A stretch of 64,000 nucleotides of DNA from positions 1-64,000 of the forward strand of contig JBAMDO010000019.1 of NCBI GenBank assembly GCA_037074765.1, written 5' to 3'. This document shows, in pieces, positions 51,419 through 64,000 of the stretch (its first letter is position 1; each line of letters starts with the position of its first letter). Source of the DNA: Mansonella perstans (Eukaryota > Nematoda > Chromadorea > Rhabditida > Onchocercidae). The position numbers and the translations under genes are program-made. Under the pieces are notes generated by a model. The model saw only the letters and a list, made by a program, of their open reading frames with translations. It was not told the DNA's origin and ran no database searches.

Positions 51419-53017
51419 TCATTTTGATTTCAGTTTTTCTACTAGTTTCTTCAGTTCAATATCACTGTCAATTCCCTTTGTCCATAATGGAGCAGGAAGA
51501 ATAAATGTTGACATCGCCTTCTTGATATATTCTATTTTATCTGAAATAATGAATAAACTGGAAGTCAGAGAGTAAATGTGATTTTGACAGCACTACCTCA
51601 TTCTCAAAATCACCACGATATATATATATATACCCTTAAAAACTATCTGCTAACTATGTTACCGTTATTACGATTCGCTATTAGCGATACTCAATACTTC
51701 CGAATACATCTTCTCTATCTAACTGCTTCTATATATTTGATCTATTTGGGCCATATGGATCCTTTCATTTCCTTTGTCTAGTTTGTTAGATTAAGTTTCA
51801 TAAAATGCAACTATTTGAAAAAAATATACCTTCAGTTAGTTCAATCGATTTCGCCATATCAAATTTAGAGTCGGAACTTTTATTTTCTGAACTCCGAAGC
51901 TGAAACATTGTTCAAAAAAAAGATCGATAATCAGAAAATTATTTATATCATACCATATAATTCAACATAACGAAACGGTAACACTGCAGAAAAAAATTCA
52001 TGTGGATTAACCTCCGCGAAATCCTCCTGAACCGCTGCCCTGATATGTTCGCAGTTCATACTTTCAATCTCAGATGAGCTATCCGAAGCAGATAGACTTT
52101 GATAGCCATCATAACGGTTTTCATCGTTCCCATCGCATGAATCCCATTTCGTTTCATTTAAATCGTCTATAGCGGTAAAATGCAATAAATGAATTAGTAC
52201 TGTCAAAATTTGAACGCTAACTACATTTAGCTTCAAATCTCCTCTCCACAGTCCATCTCTCCATTTAAAAGGTCATTTACCAAATGAACATAATTATAAC
52301 AGACACAAAACTAAATAATTTTAAAACTAAGGCTTGCGATTGTTGTTTTGCTTTATGTGTAGTAATAACAACATCAATCTCTCAACTCATCTTTAAACTT
52401 AAATTTTATTAAATATTATTGCACTGCAAAATTAAATTCTACAAACAGCAAAATTACATAGTTATTTTACTTCCATACATCCACATGACAATGACAATTT
52501 ACACATACCTCCACTGTCTGTATACTCTTCGATACCAATGCCATGCATTTCAACTTCATAGCCAATATCCCAACCATTATCATTCTCCCAATCACCTTCA
52601 AAAAATGTGTGAAAGATTACTGTATCACATTTATATTTTCAATTTCAATCTTATTTCAATTTTAACATTTTTCAATTAAGACATTATTTCTCAAAGTAAA
52701 TAAGCAAGCAGAATAATTTAAATTGAAATGAGGATAAAACTATCAAAGAAGTAAAGCTAAAAAGATTCCATCTATCAAAGAAACATTCACTCATGTCTTC
52801 TTCTTAACAAAACTTATAAAAATCCCGCATTAGATTCTCATAGCACAGATACTAATTACAGTATGAACATAAGTGAATGTTTAAGTGAATGTGAACATAA
52901 ATGAAAAAATGAAAATTCCCAAATTTATGAACGATCAACAATAAGCACAAAATCCTTACCATCATCGTCAGCTTCACGTCGTTCCCATAAATTCTGTTCT
53001 ACTGGACTCGGACCCAT
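51419..53017 (-). CDS. MEA1: Male-enhanced antigen 1 (MEA1)-like protein
   Basis: Small acidic protein of unknown biochemical role; the vertebrate relative is abundant in testis. Exons 53017-52960, 52595-52509, 52166-51967, 51899-51830 and 51540-51419 join in phase (178 aa, close to the size of vertebrate MEA1). The first half is Asp/Glu/Trp/Gly-rich (GDWENDNGWDIGYEVEM, then YDGYQSLSAS, which resembles the conserved GY.YQPL block). The C-terminal block DKIEYIKKAMSTFILPAP matches the conserved family signature (VELVKRTM...LPAP), followed by a Lys/Glu helix. The exon 3 end at 51967 (TAT|gttgaa) was chosen because the stronger-looking donor nearby (ATATG|gtatga) breaks frame. Family assignment rests mainly on the C-terminal motif and length. 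Confidence 0.7.
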
Positions 53018-53035
53018 AATCACACCAAAAAAACA

Positions 53036-53215
53036 TATATATATATATATATATATGTTAAAATATATTATTTATATTTAATATATATACATATGAGTTT
53101 AGTTCGTATGTATTTTGAGTTTAGCTCAGATACATGATGACTTTAGCTCAGATACATGATGTCTTTAGCTCAGATATATGAGTTTAGCTCAGATATATAA
53201 TAAATTTAACTCACA
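53036..53215. repeat. (TA)n tract followed by ~22-bp tandem repeat
   Basis: A (TA)n stretch at about 53036-53056 is followed, from about 53094, by degenerate copies of GAGTTTAGCTCAGATACATGAT with one or two base changes each. This lies directly upstream of the MEA1-like gene. Confidence 0.85.
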
Positions 53216-54092
53216 TACTATGTTTCATATATATTATTTTACATAATTTGTGTAAAAAAAAAATTTAACTATTTGAAATCATAATGAGCTAAATTCGTTT
53301 ATTCAAATCAAAAGACTATGTAACAATGAAATCCGACCACCTCACGTCACCAACCTCAAACCATTCATTTATTTCAAATAATAAAATGAATTAAAATCAG
53401 CACTTGCAATTCTCAAACTTGTATTTAACAAGTTTTTATCGCACGTAGCATATTTCATAACTTCGAAAACGGACAAAATTGATTCGAAAATCTCGAAAAA
53501 TTTTTCCAGTTTATATATATATATATATCGAAAATGAATCGCGAAAAAATGAAAAAAAAAGAAAAAGCGAAAAAAAAATGAAAAAATGAATAGTGCAAAA
53601 TGAAATTATAAAGTATTGGATGACAAATAGAAATCAAAATATATAAAAACTTGAAAAATTTTGATGGAATAAAACTGAAACAAACAAAATGTAATCATTC
53701 TGGAACATAATAACATGATAAGATGTAATGAAGCGTAATGACAATGAGACGTTATCTTAGGCCATGGAAAGTTAGCTGGTTTAAAATTAGTAAAGCAAAT
53801 CATGTTTTAGATTAGAAATAAAATGAACTCTAACATCACAGTTCAACAATGCTGATCTTAGCGAATCTACTAGTTGAAGATGCAGTTGAGAATTGCAATT
53901 GGATAATTTAAAATTTCAAAATGCCGCATAATAGGATGGAAATGTAAATCCTCAGCTAAATTTCCAGAACTAAATTACATGAGCAACTGTATTTCTCAGC
54001 ATGTAATAGTTTTAAAAAATTATTAGATAAAGAATCAATGTTTATCGAGAAGGTAGAAAATTTTATCACGAAAAAAATAATTCTGCTTCAAT

Positions 54093-54150
54093 TTATTTCG
54101 GCTCAGGAACATCTATACCCGAACAGGAATCTTCATCGTCCAAAAAATCC
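54093..54150 (-). CDS. Orphan 3'-terminal exon of an unidentified gene
   Basis: After the acceptor ttccag, a phase-2 frame reads DFLDDEDSCSGIDVPEPK then TAA, an acidic C-terminus unlike its surroundings. A possible upstream exon near 55482-55534 (CATAAAGAG... ending TTTTTGCCA|gtaagc, reading RGMYQECFC) would join in phase across a 1.3-kb intron. No family is recognised and no further exons could be assembled, so it may be spurious. Confidence 0.25.
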
Positions 54151-57053
54151 CTGGAATAAAATTATGGTTACCTGATCATTCATAATGTCGAAGACATGGT
54201 ACTTTTGGTTTAATGAATTTTTAAACTTTGGCTTTATTTTTTTCCATGCAAGGTGGATTTTACAAAGTAATTTTAAGTATTTTTAGCTACGAATCTACCT
54301 TAGCTCAATGTGTTGCATGCAAAATAGCTAAACCGAATTGTGAAAAAAACTTTCTGATAACAAAATAAAGTAACAAAATTGATAATGTTCTACAACAAAT
54401 AGCAAGTTACGCAAACAAAAATAATATAATATATATAGTTGAAAACTGAACGAGTGTATACTGCTTTAACCATTTCGGCAATCATTTTGATATTTATAGC
54501 TAGATAATCTCATCTGCAGATAAATGTCAAAAATACTTAAGATTTCAGGTCAGGAAATTACTGTCATTTGCTTGTCTTTGTACAAAAATCTAGCAAAATG
54601 TATATAAAATTTTCGTCTGGTAATTTCTGACTGGCAAACCTAACCACACTATTCATTATCATTCCTAAAAACAACTAGAGAAAATAACTCAATTTAATGT
54701 CCTGTTGAGAAATAGAATGGCATATTTCAGAAAAATACTTCTTATCATCTAAAAATACTATCTACTGAGATAATACACCGATATAGCAATGTTTTTTTTT
54801 TTTAAAAAATACGAATAATAAAATTGCTTTATAATAAATAATAATAATAATAAATACGAATGATAAATGATAAAATTGAGAAGATGACAAAAATATTTGT
54901 CTAACATCATGTTTTAAAAATCATCAAAAATAGTAACTGCTTTGCGAGAGATAATTCTCCTAGGAAAAGCATAACATACGACCTACAAGGTTATATGTAC
55001 AGGTTAATACAGTGCAAACATTAGCCAGACATGGAATGCATGAAGTAAGTATTCAAATTTCAATGTGCTGAAACGAACTCTAACGGATGAATTGGACAGT
55101 TTCGTTTATGAAAGAGAATGCTTTTGACTGGTTAAAAAGATGAAATAAATCTGAGTGAAAATTATATCATTGAAGGAACACAAACCAGTTTTAAGACCAA
55201 TGTATCGGTACACTATTATACTGAGCTGATAAATTCTGATTGTTACTGTCATATTTGCAAATTCGATGTGCAAAATTCCCATTTATTCAATGAATAGTTT
55301 TGTATGTACAAATATCAATGTCCATTACTGACATTTAAGCACCTAAAAATTGATTTGTGTAGGGCAGTTTATAAAGAAAAAATTAAAATTTGAACTTTGA
55401 ATTAAAGTACTTCAAGCAGATGAATAATTGAAAATGTGAGATTTTTGGGAATGTAATAGCAAAATTTGAATTTAAGCTTACTGGCAAAAACACTCCTGAT
55501 ACATTCCTCTCTTTATGGCTTATAGCATCTCGTCGTCCTTAGCGATAACCAAGAATTCATCGGATTCGGTTTTCCATCATTACCGATTTCTCAACTTTTC
55601 TTCTCGTATCAGGCTAGGCCACATTGGCTAGGCTATTTAGGCCACATTTCCTCCATTACTATTTACAGTACAATAAACACTAGTCCTCCTAAATGTCTTC
55701 TTTTCTCCCGATTCATGGGACTCTCTCTCTCCTTCTGAAGCAGAAACAGGTTTCAGTATCCATCACTTTTCTTATTGGCACTGCATGCAACGATCTGTGA
55801 AACAGATAGTTTCAAGTGATAATTTAGAGAAACATGGTATCTTGTTAATTATACCAATTAAGGCATTGTTTGATCAGTTCAATAAATTACTTGATGGGTC
55901 AAAAAAAATGAAAATTTGTTATGCTTAATTTAAAAACTAAAAGATACTCAACTTGGACAATTAAATTTTAGCCAAAAAACAATTAGGTAAATTAGTAACA
56001 GAATGGGATGGAAGCGCATTATCATTGAAAGTAACGCATTATCATCGTATTATCATTGGAGCATTATCATTAGTATTGAAGCGCATTATTGTCAAGGGCA
56101 GCTTAAAGAACAAATGGTGAATGAATTAATTGGAAATATTGCTTAGTTTAGAAATTAATTTATTCATGAATTCTCCATTTTTTCCTTTTTCCATATCTCA
56201 ACATTTACAGTATGGCCTAATTAACATCATACAAATTATTTCATATTATCAATTTTTCTTATTTATTATTGGCTATGTAAGTACAATATATTTTTTAGAT
56301 AATTATATACAGAATATATTTTTAGATATTTTTTAGATAATTCTGATATATTGCTATAAACATTCTCATTTTCAGATGAGAAATTTGATGAGTAATTCAT
56401 TTCGAAATTATTATTGTTAAATTGTAAGAGTACAAGTAGAAAGTATATCTGTAGCCATCTTTTCCATAGTTCCATTAATAAATTTCCATTGGATTAGAAA
56501 AAAAATTATTTCAATGCTTGTCTAATTTTGTTTTCTGTTATTGGCTTATCTAGCTTGTTTAATTTGATCAGTGTAAAATGAAGTTTTCGAATATTTTTTT
56601 ATTCGAAAATATATCAGATAATTTTGATTTTTGACGTCAAATGAATGTTGAATGTGAAGAATGGAATTAAAGATATAAAAATAGTATGCCGTTTCCTTAT
56701 CCTTTTTCTCAATCAGTCCTTTTATTTTTTGTCATCCCATCTCATTGATCGAAGACATTTTAGCTATCTGAGATTGACCTTAGGATAAATGAAGATTTAA
56801 TCCAGAAAATCAGTTTTAGGCTCTCAAAATTCTAGTAAATATTAGATATAGTATATAATAAAAAATATTATGTCATTTCCAGGCTGTATTCGTTACAGTG
56901 TGTTCCACACATTTTTTTTTTTTTTTTTTTTTTTGAGTTCGCGACCAAGAAATCAGTTCAATCCTTGAATTTAAATTTGAAATTTCAAGATATTCTGACA
57001 AAAACTCGCTATTTTTACTCACATTTAACCTGAACTGAAACAATAAAAATTAA
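54151..57053. other. Mostly non-coding region
   Basis: AT-rich sequence between the orphan exon and the 3' end of the GH27 gene. It holds short GCATTATCATTG-type repeats near 56010-56090 and a 23-T run at 56912-56934. An open frame at 56130-56336 has no domain. Apart from the doubtful exon near 55482-55534, nothing coding is supported. Confidence 0.5.
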
Positions 57054-60000
57054 TCATTCTTGTAAATCTGGTAATGTTGCCTTGAAAAAATCAATGCCAG
57101 TAGGATTCACAACTGTGAAATAAAAGTCGTCAGGTTTCAGCAGACCTTTATGCTCACCGCTCCATAAATCTTGCACTAAATAGCCACTAGGATTGGTGAG
57201 CCCAATTTTCGATAGCATAAAATGCACTTCCTGCAATAAATATTCAAATCAAAACAATGAAGATTGAAAAAATCAGATTAAATTCATTCAACAATTAAAG
57301 AGGTGCAAAAGCAAGATGAAGCAAATTATGCTTCAGTGCTTTTGAATGGAGATTTAGATTTTTCTTAAACTTTTAGCGGCGCAGAATACTGATTAATGGG
57401 ATAATCTTTTTCGAGTTCCTAAGCCTTTATTAATAATCCAATAAACGATCAAAAAGGAAGTAGAAGATTCACAAATTATTTCCCATTCAACAAAGGAGTC
57501 ACTTAAATTGCTGCTGTCAAGTTAAAATTAGATTGAAATATGCTACTAGGAAAAAATAACATACCATTTTTTGGTGCGGATTACGATTGAAAATAGCTAC
57601 AGCGTAAGAGTAACGATGAGCTGATGTTATTGCTGGAACTACGGGTTTCACATAAATGCCAGTATCAGTCGTCTAAAAAATATTGTTGATACAAAGTAGC
57701 AAAGTATTTCCTTCTCAACTAATTTGGTCTTAATGATTTATTGAAATTATTAAATGCAAATATAATTTTATCATATACATAGTTAGTGTAATAGAATATT
57801 AATAGTATTACCCTAGAAAATTAGGCTCATTTAACTGTTTAGAGCTGAAAAAATTGCTGAAATAATCTTAAAAGATAAAAATGGTGAGAAAATGGAAAGA
57901 AGAAAAATGAAATTGGATGGATGATAAATAAGTGAAAAAATGTGTGAGTGCGAACCATGATTGTATAACAATAGATTGTATAACAATATACCAACATTAG
58001 CAACTAATCGTCCCATGATGCCAAGTGGATCCTGATCAATGGCAATAACTCGTTTATTTAATAAAATGTCCCGAAAGACGGGGGCGATCAGTCTCAAGTC
58101 ATTGGACATAATCAGCGGTGATGACCAAATTGACCATATAGACATTTGCACTTTTGCTTGATCAACGGTTAACTCAGTATTTCCTACAATTATCTGAAAT
58201 TTCAAAAATTCTTTAGTTTCATCTAGAGAACTGCGATTTTAATATATAAACTAGATGATGTTTTTGTTTTATTCCAGATTTAGAAATTATGATAAAATCT
58301 GAATTGACAGTAGCATTTTATTACTATCACAATTATCCTTTTGTTTCCTTTATATACTGGGCAAGTAAAGAAGTAAATCAAGTATAAAGTGATAATTCTT
58401 TAAATTTGTAAGAAGCAAACCATGTCAGGATCGTGCCATCTCCCTGGACCTTGTGCAGGAATGTGTTTGTCTTGGTGGTGATCGTAATAATCAATGATAG
58501 TTCTCACGGAATTCCAGGAACGCTTTATGTCGTCAAAATTACGCCACAAATTACAATGCTGTCCAATTAAGTAATAATCAACCTAAACAAAAAAGTTAAA
58601 AGATATTTTCGTGTCATCTTTTACATTTTTTTAACGATGTCGACATAATAAAGAACAACCTGTAAAAGAAATAAACATAAGGAAGCCAAAGAAATGTATA
58701 AATTAGTACCATTATCAGATTGATTGAATTTTTAGTGAAATTCTTACGATATAACGGAAATGTGATTGCTTGCAATGCTTGCTAGCGATCGCAATTGTCT
58801 TGTGTATATTCATCTTTTTTAACCTATACCGTCTGCAATCCTGCCATGGTATCTTCACTACGAACGAGAATGAATTTCTAAGTTGTTGAATTCCGTGAGC
58901 AGAATGCAACAGTGAGTTACCGATGAAGTAATAGCATTACTTTCTCGCCTGATCACGATGACAGTTATTGCACAGCTTATTTAACGGCGAGTGATCACAA
59001 AATAACATGTTCAACTCTTGCTTTTTTCGTCACAATTTTATGTCTTTTTATTTCCTTTGATCAATTTTATGTTTACTATCTGGTCCAATTAATTTTTGAG
59101 TCCTTCGATACATGTTTCTGCTTAAGCTAAGCGGGATATGTAACGTGCTGAAATTCCGAAATTCTCGTTTCATTTACATTCATTTCTTCTTACTTTCACT
59201 TCGCAGTAGTATTCTCGCCAAAGTTCATGCCATTATTTGTAAAAATTTTAGTATCAACGGTTGTCGACGCTTATATGCTTGCACCAAATCATTCTGAGTG
59301 ATGTTAAATGGACAAGAAGTGGAAGATTAAGGGCTAAGCACTCCTAACTTCTTTTCATTGATTAGTCTGTGAATTAAAAAATGACTAGTGCGATAAAGCC
59401 AAATAGCCTACGTTTCACTTCTGTTATCAATTATCACTGACGCTCTATTCCACTTCAAGTGGTGTAACGTTCGCTAAATACCACCAAATAGTTTTGCAAT
59501 TGACCAGGAAAACGTCGAGAAAAGATGAAATTCCCTTTTGTGGTTTAGCAACTAATTAAAACGAAATAAGTAGGGAAGAATCGTGTGGTGAATATCTGCC
59601 ACAATCCCGCTATTATCATTCTACAGAATTTTTGTGAGTTGATCATTAAAACTCTTGCACTTATTTTTTCTCTCTTTTTTCCAGTTTTCTCCAAAGGAGA
59701 CGACAATATTTTACCCATTTATTGTCATTTTTGGATTTCTTCTCGATTACTTCCTGCTAATAATATTAGCAGAAGTTTTCCAGCTTCATTAATCAACATC
59801 AAAAAATGTGTCAGTTGGAAGCTTAAATTTAGAGAGTTTTGTGATTCCTTTTCTGTTGATCAGTGATATAGTTAGAAGTAAAATTATTTATTTTATGATC
59901 GCAGAAATAACCTTTTTAGGTTGATCAATGAGATAAGCAGGCCAACTGCAAGAGTAGACTATAGGTCGACCGGTTAAATTTAGCATCCGACCCATTTCTG

Positions 60001-61746
60001 CGTAGCCTATGTAAATAATAGAATTATTCAATTGTTAACTGCAATAACAGCCATGCAGTTATCTGAACCGAACAGAAACAGATGTATATGATAAATTATG
60101 AAGCATGATTCTTCTATATATTGAAAAAATTATGTATATCAGAAATACATTCAAATCAGAAATACATTTATCAGAAACTGAAGTTCCAATTTCTGGTTGG
60201 AATCCACATATTCATATCAATTATAAGATGTAAAAAAACGATCTGATGTCTGAAGCTCATCTGTTTTTCAATTTTTAATATATTCAATAAGCAATAAAAT
60301 GATAAACTAACCGGTTGGCATCAGATCAACGTTTATATTACAACCATCGAGCTTGAGGTAATCAACTTGCCACTCAGCAAATGTATCTGCATCTATTTTT
60401 GTATGTTGATAACTACCCGGAAAGCCAGCACATGTGGCTGTGCCATAATCTCCATAGATACCAAATTTCAGGCCACGCTGATGCATCTGTGTTTTGCAAA
60501 TTTCAAATTCTCATTTAAAAGCAAGAATCATGAATTAATGCAAATTTAATCTTTTTGTATTTATTTCATTAAATCCAAGCCTTCTTACGAAAGTCTCATC
60601 GTCATTGAAACTTTAATGTCTTTTGTAACTTGTGCCTTTACGAACTTGCATTTTCATTCTTTTCATTTATTTAATATTTGAATAGTGAACAACTGTAATG
60701 CAAACTAACATAATCAGCAAGTGCAGCCATTCCGTTTGGAAAACGCTTTCGATCCGGAACAAGACGATTATGTTGATCCCGCTGCTGTTCCATCCAGCAG
60801 TCATCAACATGAACATACTGATAACCCGCCTGAAGATAACCATCTTCCACTGAAACAGTGCATGATAAAATAATCTCTTATACCATAAAATTAGGGAATA
60901 GTTTTAGAATCTGATCTAATCCTACTATGACGATATCTGGACAGTATATCTTTCCTAATAAGAATACATAAACGAATAAAATTTTTTCGTCAATGCGAAC
61001 TTTTTAACCAAATGTTAAGGCAGTTATCATTTGTTGCAAAACTTGGTCCACCCACCCTAAATTGAATTTCCAATTTATTAGATTCCACTGAATACAGAAC
61101 CGCAGGAATTGAAGATATACAAAATAGTCGAAAATTATCTGTAGATTTCATTGAATTTTGCTGTTTTGAAATTATTTTTTTTAATCTTTTTTGTTTATCT
61201 GCAAAGATTTGCAAAGGACATTTTCTTATTAAATAACAGATCATATAATTTTCTTTACAGCTTACCCATACGATCAGCCATGTTCATGTAAAGTTTTTCA
61301 CTGATACATGTAAAAGGATGATGTACACAGTCCATCTGGCAATAAAATTTTGTCCAAGACATCCATCCCATAGGTGGTGTTCTAAAATAAGAATTAAATA
61401 TGAATTTTGAGAAATATTAAGTTTGTGTTTAATGTGCAGAACTTTTTCGAGAAACAGAGAAGTTTGAAACTAATGTCAACCAAAACACATTTTACTAGTG
61501 CATTTATGAAAGGAGAAAAGGATGGATGGAAAGAAATCAATGAAAAAAAATGAACTTGGAAAACTGTAGTATACTGTGATTAGTCAGAATTAAACATAGT
61601 ACGAAAGAGCATGAGGGGATCCTAACTAAGCTGATCCTAAGTATTGCCTCTGCAGCAGAATAGACAAACCTAACTAATCCGTTTTCTAACGCTTCAGCAA
61701 AATTCGCTGCCGTAACCAAACAAAATAGAACAATATTTGGATTCAT
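57054..61746 (-). CDS. gana-1: GH27 alpha-N-acetylgalactosaminidase / alpha-galactosidase
   Basis: Lysosomal glycosidase removing terminal alpha-linked GalNAc (and probably galactose). Exons: 61746-61670, 61381-61266, 60849-60710, 60486-60312, 60006-59912, 58582-58421, 58193-57996, 57672-57565 and 57230-57054 (415 aa, usual family length). A signal peptide ([19 protein letters not shown]) precedes the TPPMGWMSW start of the (beta/alpha)8 barrel. Landmarks: [24 protein letters not shown] with nucleophile Asp158, SCSWPAY (Ser190, Ala193), [10 protein letters not shown] with acid/base Asp219, [26 protein letters not shown]. The beta-sandwich domain follows. Ser190/Ala193 occupy the recognition-loop positions that are Ser/Ala in human alpha-NAGA and Glu/Leu in alpha-GalA. 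One donor (GCTAAT|gttggt at 57996) was chosen over a neighbour for frame. An acceptor (attttcag) about 20 bp upstream of the ATG suggests trans-splicing. Confidence 0.94.
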
Positions 61747-63105
61747 AATAAGATCACATGCAGTATCTGAAAATATTTGTAAATACAATTAGTATCAAAA
61801 AACATTCCATGAGTTGAAGATGTGAACATTATTATTTGAATAATAAAATCTGCTGATTGTATGAAATAAATAAAAAATATCCCAATAATTAAGGATATAA
61901 AGTATTGAGTGAATGAACTTTTGATAGTTCATTCATCTTCCAGCCTCTCTGAATAACTTTTAAATCTGTCAACACATAAAGAACCAACCGATGAATTTAC
62001 TGAAGAAGAAAAGTGAAAAAAAAAAAAAAAAATAGATCATCAAAAAGTTTCTTTCGATAAGTGTAATAAATCCAAAAAAAGTGTAAGATGGGATTAAATT
62101 AAGAGCTAATAATTACGATGAGCAGTGTACAGCAATGATTTATTGAATTTTTGGGCAGTTATATGCTGCACGAAAGGAGAGCCATATGCTGATTTCTTTG
62201 CAACGAACTTTATGCTTTGATCAGTTCAAAGGCACAATCTTTTTCAATTTAACAGTGAATCGCAAGCAAGCAAATGCAATGTATTTCATCTTCAAATGGG
62301 ACGCTCCCAATGCAAAAAGTTAAAAGTCGTGGAGTATGTCTCAAGGCAATAAAAAATGCTATTTTTTTTGCTGTTACTTTTAACTGCTATTTTTTTGCCA
62401 ATAGCGGAATGTTTGGGACATTAAAATAAACCGGATTTCAAAAACTTGATAAGTATTTTAAATGGGAACTTAGAACTATTGTTTGTTTGAGAAATTACAA
62501 CAGCAACGAATTTTCAGAAAAACAAAAACTTAAGTTGAAAAATTCCAGTGTAACTTCGATTTTGCTAAGTGAGCGGTTTTTTTAACGATTTAAACTAGAA
62601 GTGAATTTAAAAAGTTTTGAAGTTGATCAAAAGAAGAAAATAGTCAAGAATAATGCACTGCACAAAATTTAAACAAAGCAGGAAAAAAAGAACTGAAATG
62701 CTTGAAGAAGATTATCGCATGACTAAATCAACGACGATGAAGAGTTGTGACATGTGATTGCAGTATAGATAATGAATAAATCAATTGGACATGCACTGAA
62801 ATGTCGCCATATTTTCCCGTAAATCAGATTGATGATAGAAAATGCTTACAGATAAATATATTTTTGCAATCACATCAAACAGTGAAGAATTTTATTTTCT
62901 ACAGTTATGGAAGGAATGTCAGACAAAACAGAGCACTATACCAATTAAATTTATTAGATAAAAGATAATTGAAAAATATGGCGAAAATTTCAGCGTACTT
63001 TATTGCTGATGTCAAAAAATTACAAGTTTATTTGAGAATGACTTGCGAAGCACCTCTCGCCTTCGTTCTCAACTACCAATTCATTTACCGCAATGCCCAA
63101 TCCAC
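61747..63105. other. Intergenic, no gene recognised
   Basis: 1.4 kb upstream of the GH27 gene, presumably containing its promoter, and downstream of the small minus-strand gene. The plus-strand frame 62969-63163 has no domain or splice support and overlaps the small gene antisense. Confidence 0.5.
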
Positions 63106-63861
63106 TTATTCAACCTTGTTCTCTCGGTTGATTGTTTTTAATGTGTTTTGTTTTGAAAAATAAACTAAATCAACATCTTTGTCATAATACTTATAGCAGC
63201 TTTTTTTTCGCCATTTCATTGCTCTAACGATTTCGATTGAATAAGAATAGCTGACAACTTGTTTTGGATCATTTGATTCTGACATATGATTCATAATTTT
63301 AATTTCAATCCTTACTATTATATTATTCCACTCAGCAAATTTCTGTTCACACAGCTCTTGGTAACTGCCTAAAACATATCAGTTTCTGTAAAGCCCTTTC
63401 ATTATGAACAGAAACAAACGCAAAACTGAGAGAAAAGCGACGTATGTTAAGTTTCAGTAGCTCACATTATTTAAAATGATTTTTTATGACTGAAAAAATA
63501 TCATAGGAAGGAATGATGGATAAAAACTCAGAGATTAAAATAATTGGGCATTTTAACCTTAACTACTTTGATATATGCAAAGTAGTTTTAATATATGTAA
63601 ATTAGTTAAAATTTAAATACTTAGAAGCAATCAGATCAAAGTGACAAGAAGTGAAACTTAGAAACTTTGTAGATATTTCGAAATTAAAAGGGATATAAAT
63701 GAATGATGAAAATAAAATGATAATCTGAAATAGCTCTTATTAATGATTAATAGTTTTCATCAAATAGTACTTTGAACATTGTTGAAGCGTAGAGCGAAAC
63801 TAAATGAAGAAATGTAGCATCAGAAAGCCAATATCAAATTACCTTTACCTCTATGAGCCAT
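63106..63861 (-). CDS. Small two-exon gene, unrecognised
   Basis: Exon 63861-63849 encodes only MAHR plus one base and ends at a good donor (AGAG|gtaaag). Exon 63368-63106 follows acceptor tgttttag in the matching phase and stays open for 87 codons to a stop. The 91-residue product begins MAHRGSYQELCEQKFAEW. It is hydrophilic, with Tyr/Lys/Asp-rich segments (SYSYSIEIVRAMKWRKK, YKYYDKDVD), no signal peptide, no membrane segment and no motif I recognise. The open frame and phase match support it; the very short first exon and lack of a family weaken it. An internal gtaagg...gtcag would give too short an intron (about 40 bp). Confidence 0.4.
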
Positions 63862-64000
63862 GTCAATAATTCTGCTTGTTCAAGACATTAAACACGACAT
63901 AAAAACAAATTAGTTACGAAAATGTATCACTCTGCTAAGACTTTTTGAAAAAATATCACAGATTTGAATAATTTAGAACTAGTTAATTTAAAATAAATTA

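Noticed and set aside
58715..58909. Minus-strand 64-residue frame in the GH27 intron
   Set aside because: Would disrupt the conserved GH27 sequence between 59912 and 58582, which join in phase without it.

Overview
This window looks like nuclear DNA of a parasitic nematode. It is AT-rich, has many small introns with TTTCAG-type acceptors, and encodes a cuticle collagen and several worm-type orthologues. In several genes a splice acceptor sits directly on, or a few bases before, the start codon, as expected for spliced-leader trans-splicing. A filarial/spirurid (clade III) origin is my inference and was not tested. No prokaryotic genes, CRISPR array, intact transposon, rRNA or tRNA was recognised. 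All exon models were built by hand from reading frame, splice phase and splice signals.

Layout. 1-1385: degenerate tandem array (23-27 bp units) running off the left edge. 1546-1831 (-): weak two-exon small ORF. 2826-4142 (-): cuticle collagen, five exons. 5868-9856 (-): GAB/SOC-1-like PH-domain adaptor, eleven exons. 9857-16347: 6.5 kb with no recognisable gene but four minisatellites. 16348-28337 (+): phospholipase C-beta (egl-8 type), 28 exons. 29236-32069 (-): eIF4E of the IFE-3 type. 32798-38961 (+): USP8/UBPY deubiquitinase, 19 exons. 42230-46415 (+): small secreted protein with antistasin-like and Kunitz-like cysteine patterns. 47235-53017 (-): three tightly spaced same-strand genes, MEA1-like, QTRT2 and COA8, which look like an operon. 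54093-54150 (-): orphan terminal exon. 57054-61746 (-): GH27 alpha-N-acetylgalactosaminidase (gana-1 type). 63106-63861 (-): small unrecognised two-exon gene.

Functional reading. Several genes are signalling or trafficking components: the SOC-1-like adaptor downstream of receptor tyrosine kinases, PLC-beta downstream of Gq, and USP8 acting on endosomal receptors. There is no sign that they form one locus-level system. The MEA1/QTRT2/COA8 cluster is the best candidate for genes transcribed together. No clearly new multi-gene system was found. The most unusual items are the inhibitor-like secreted protein, the candidate operon, a 30-bp duplication that copies a splice donor in the adaptor gene, two GC-AG introns required by reading frame, a possible truncating exon in PLC-beta, and the left-edge satellite array.
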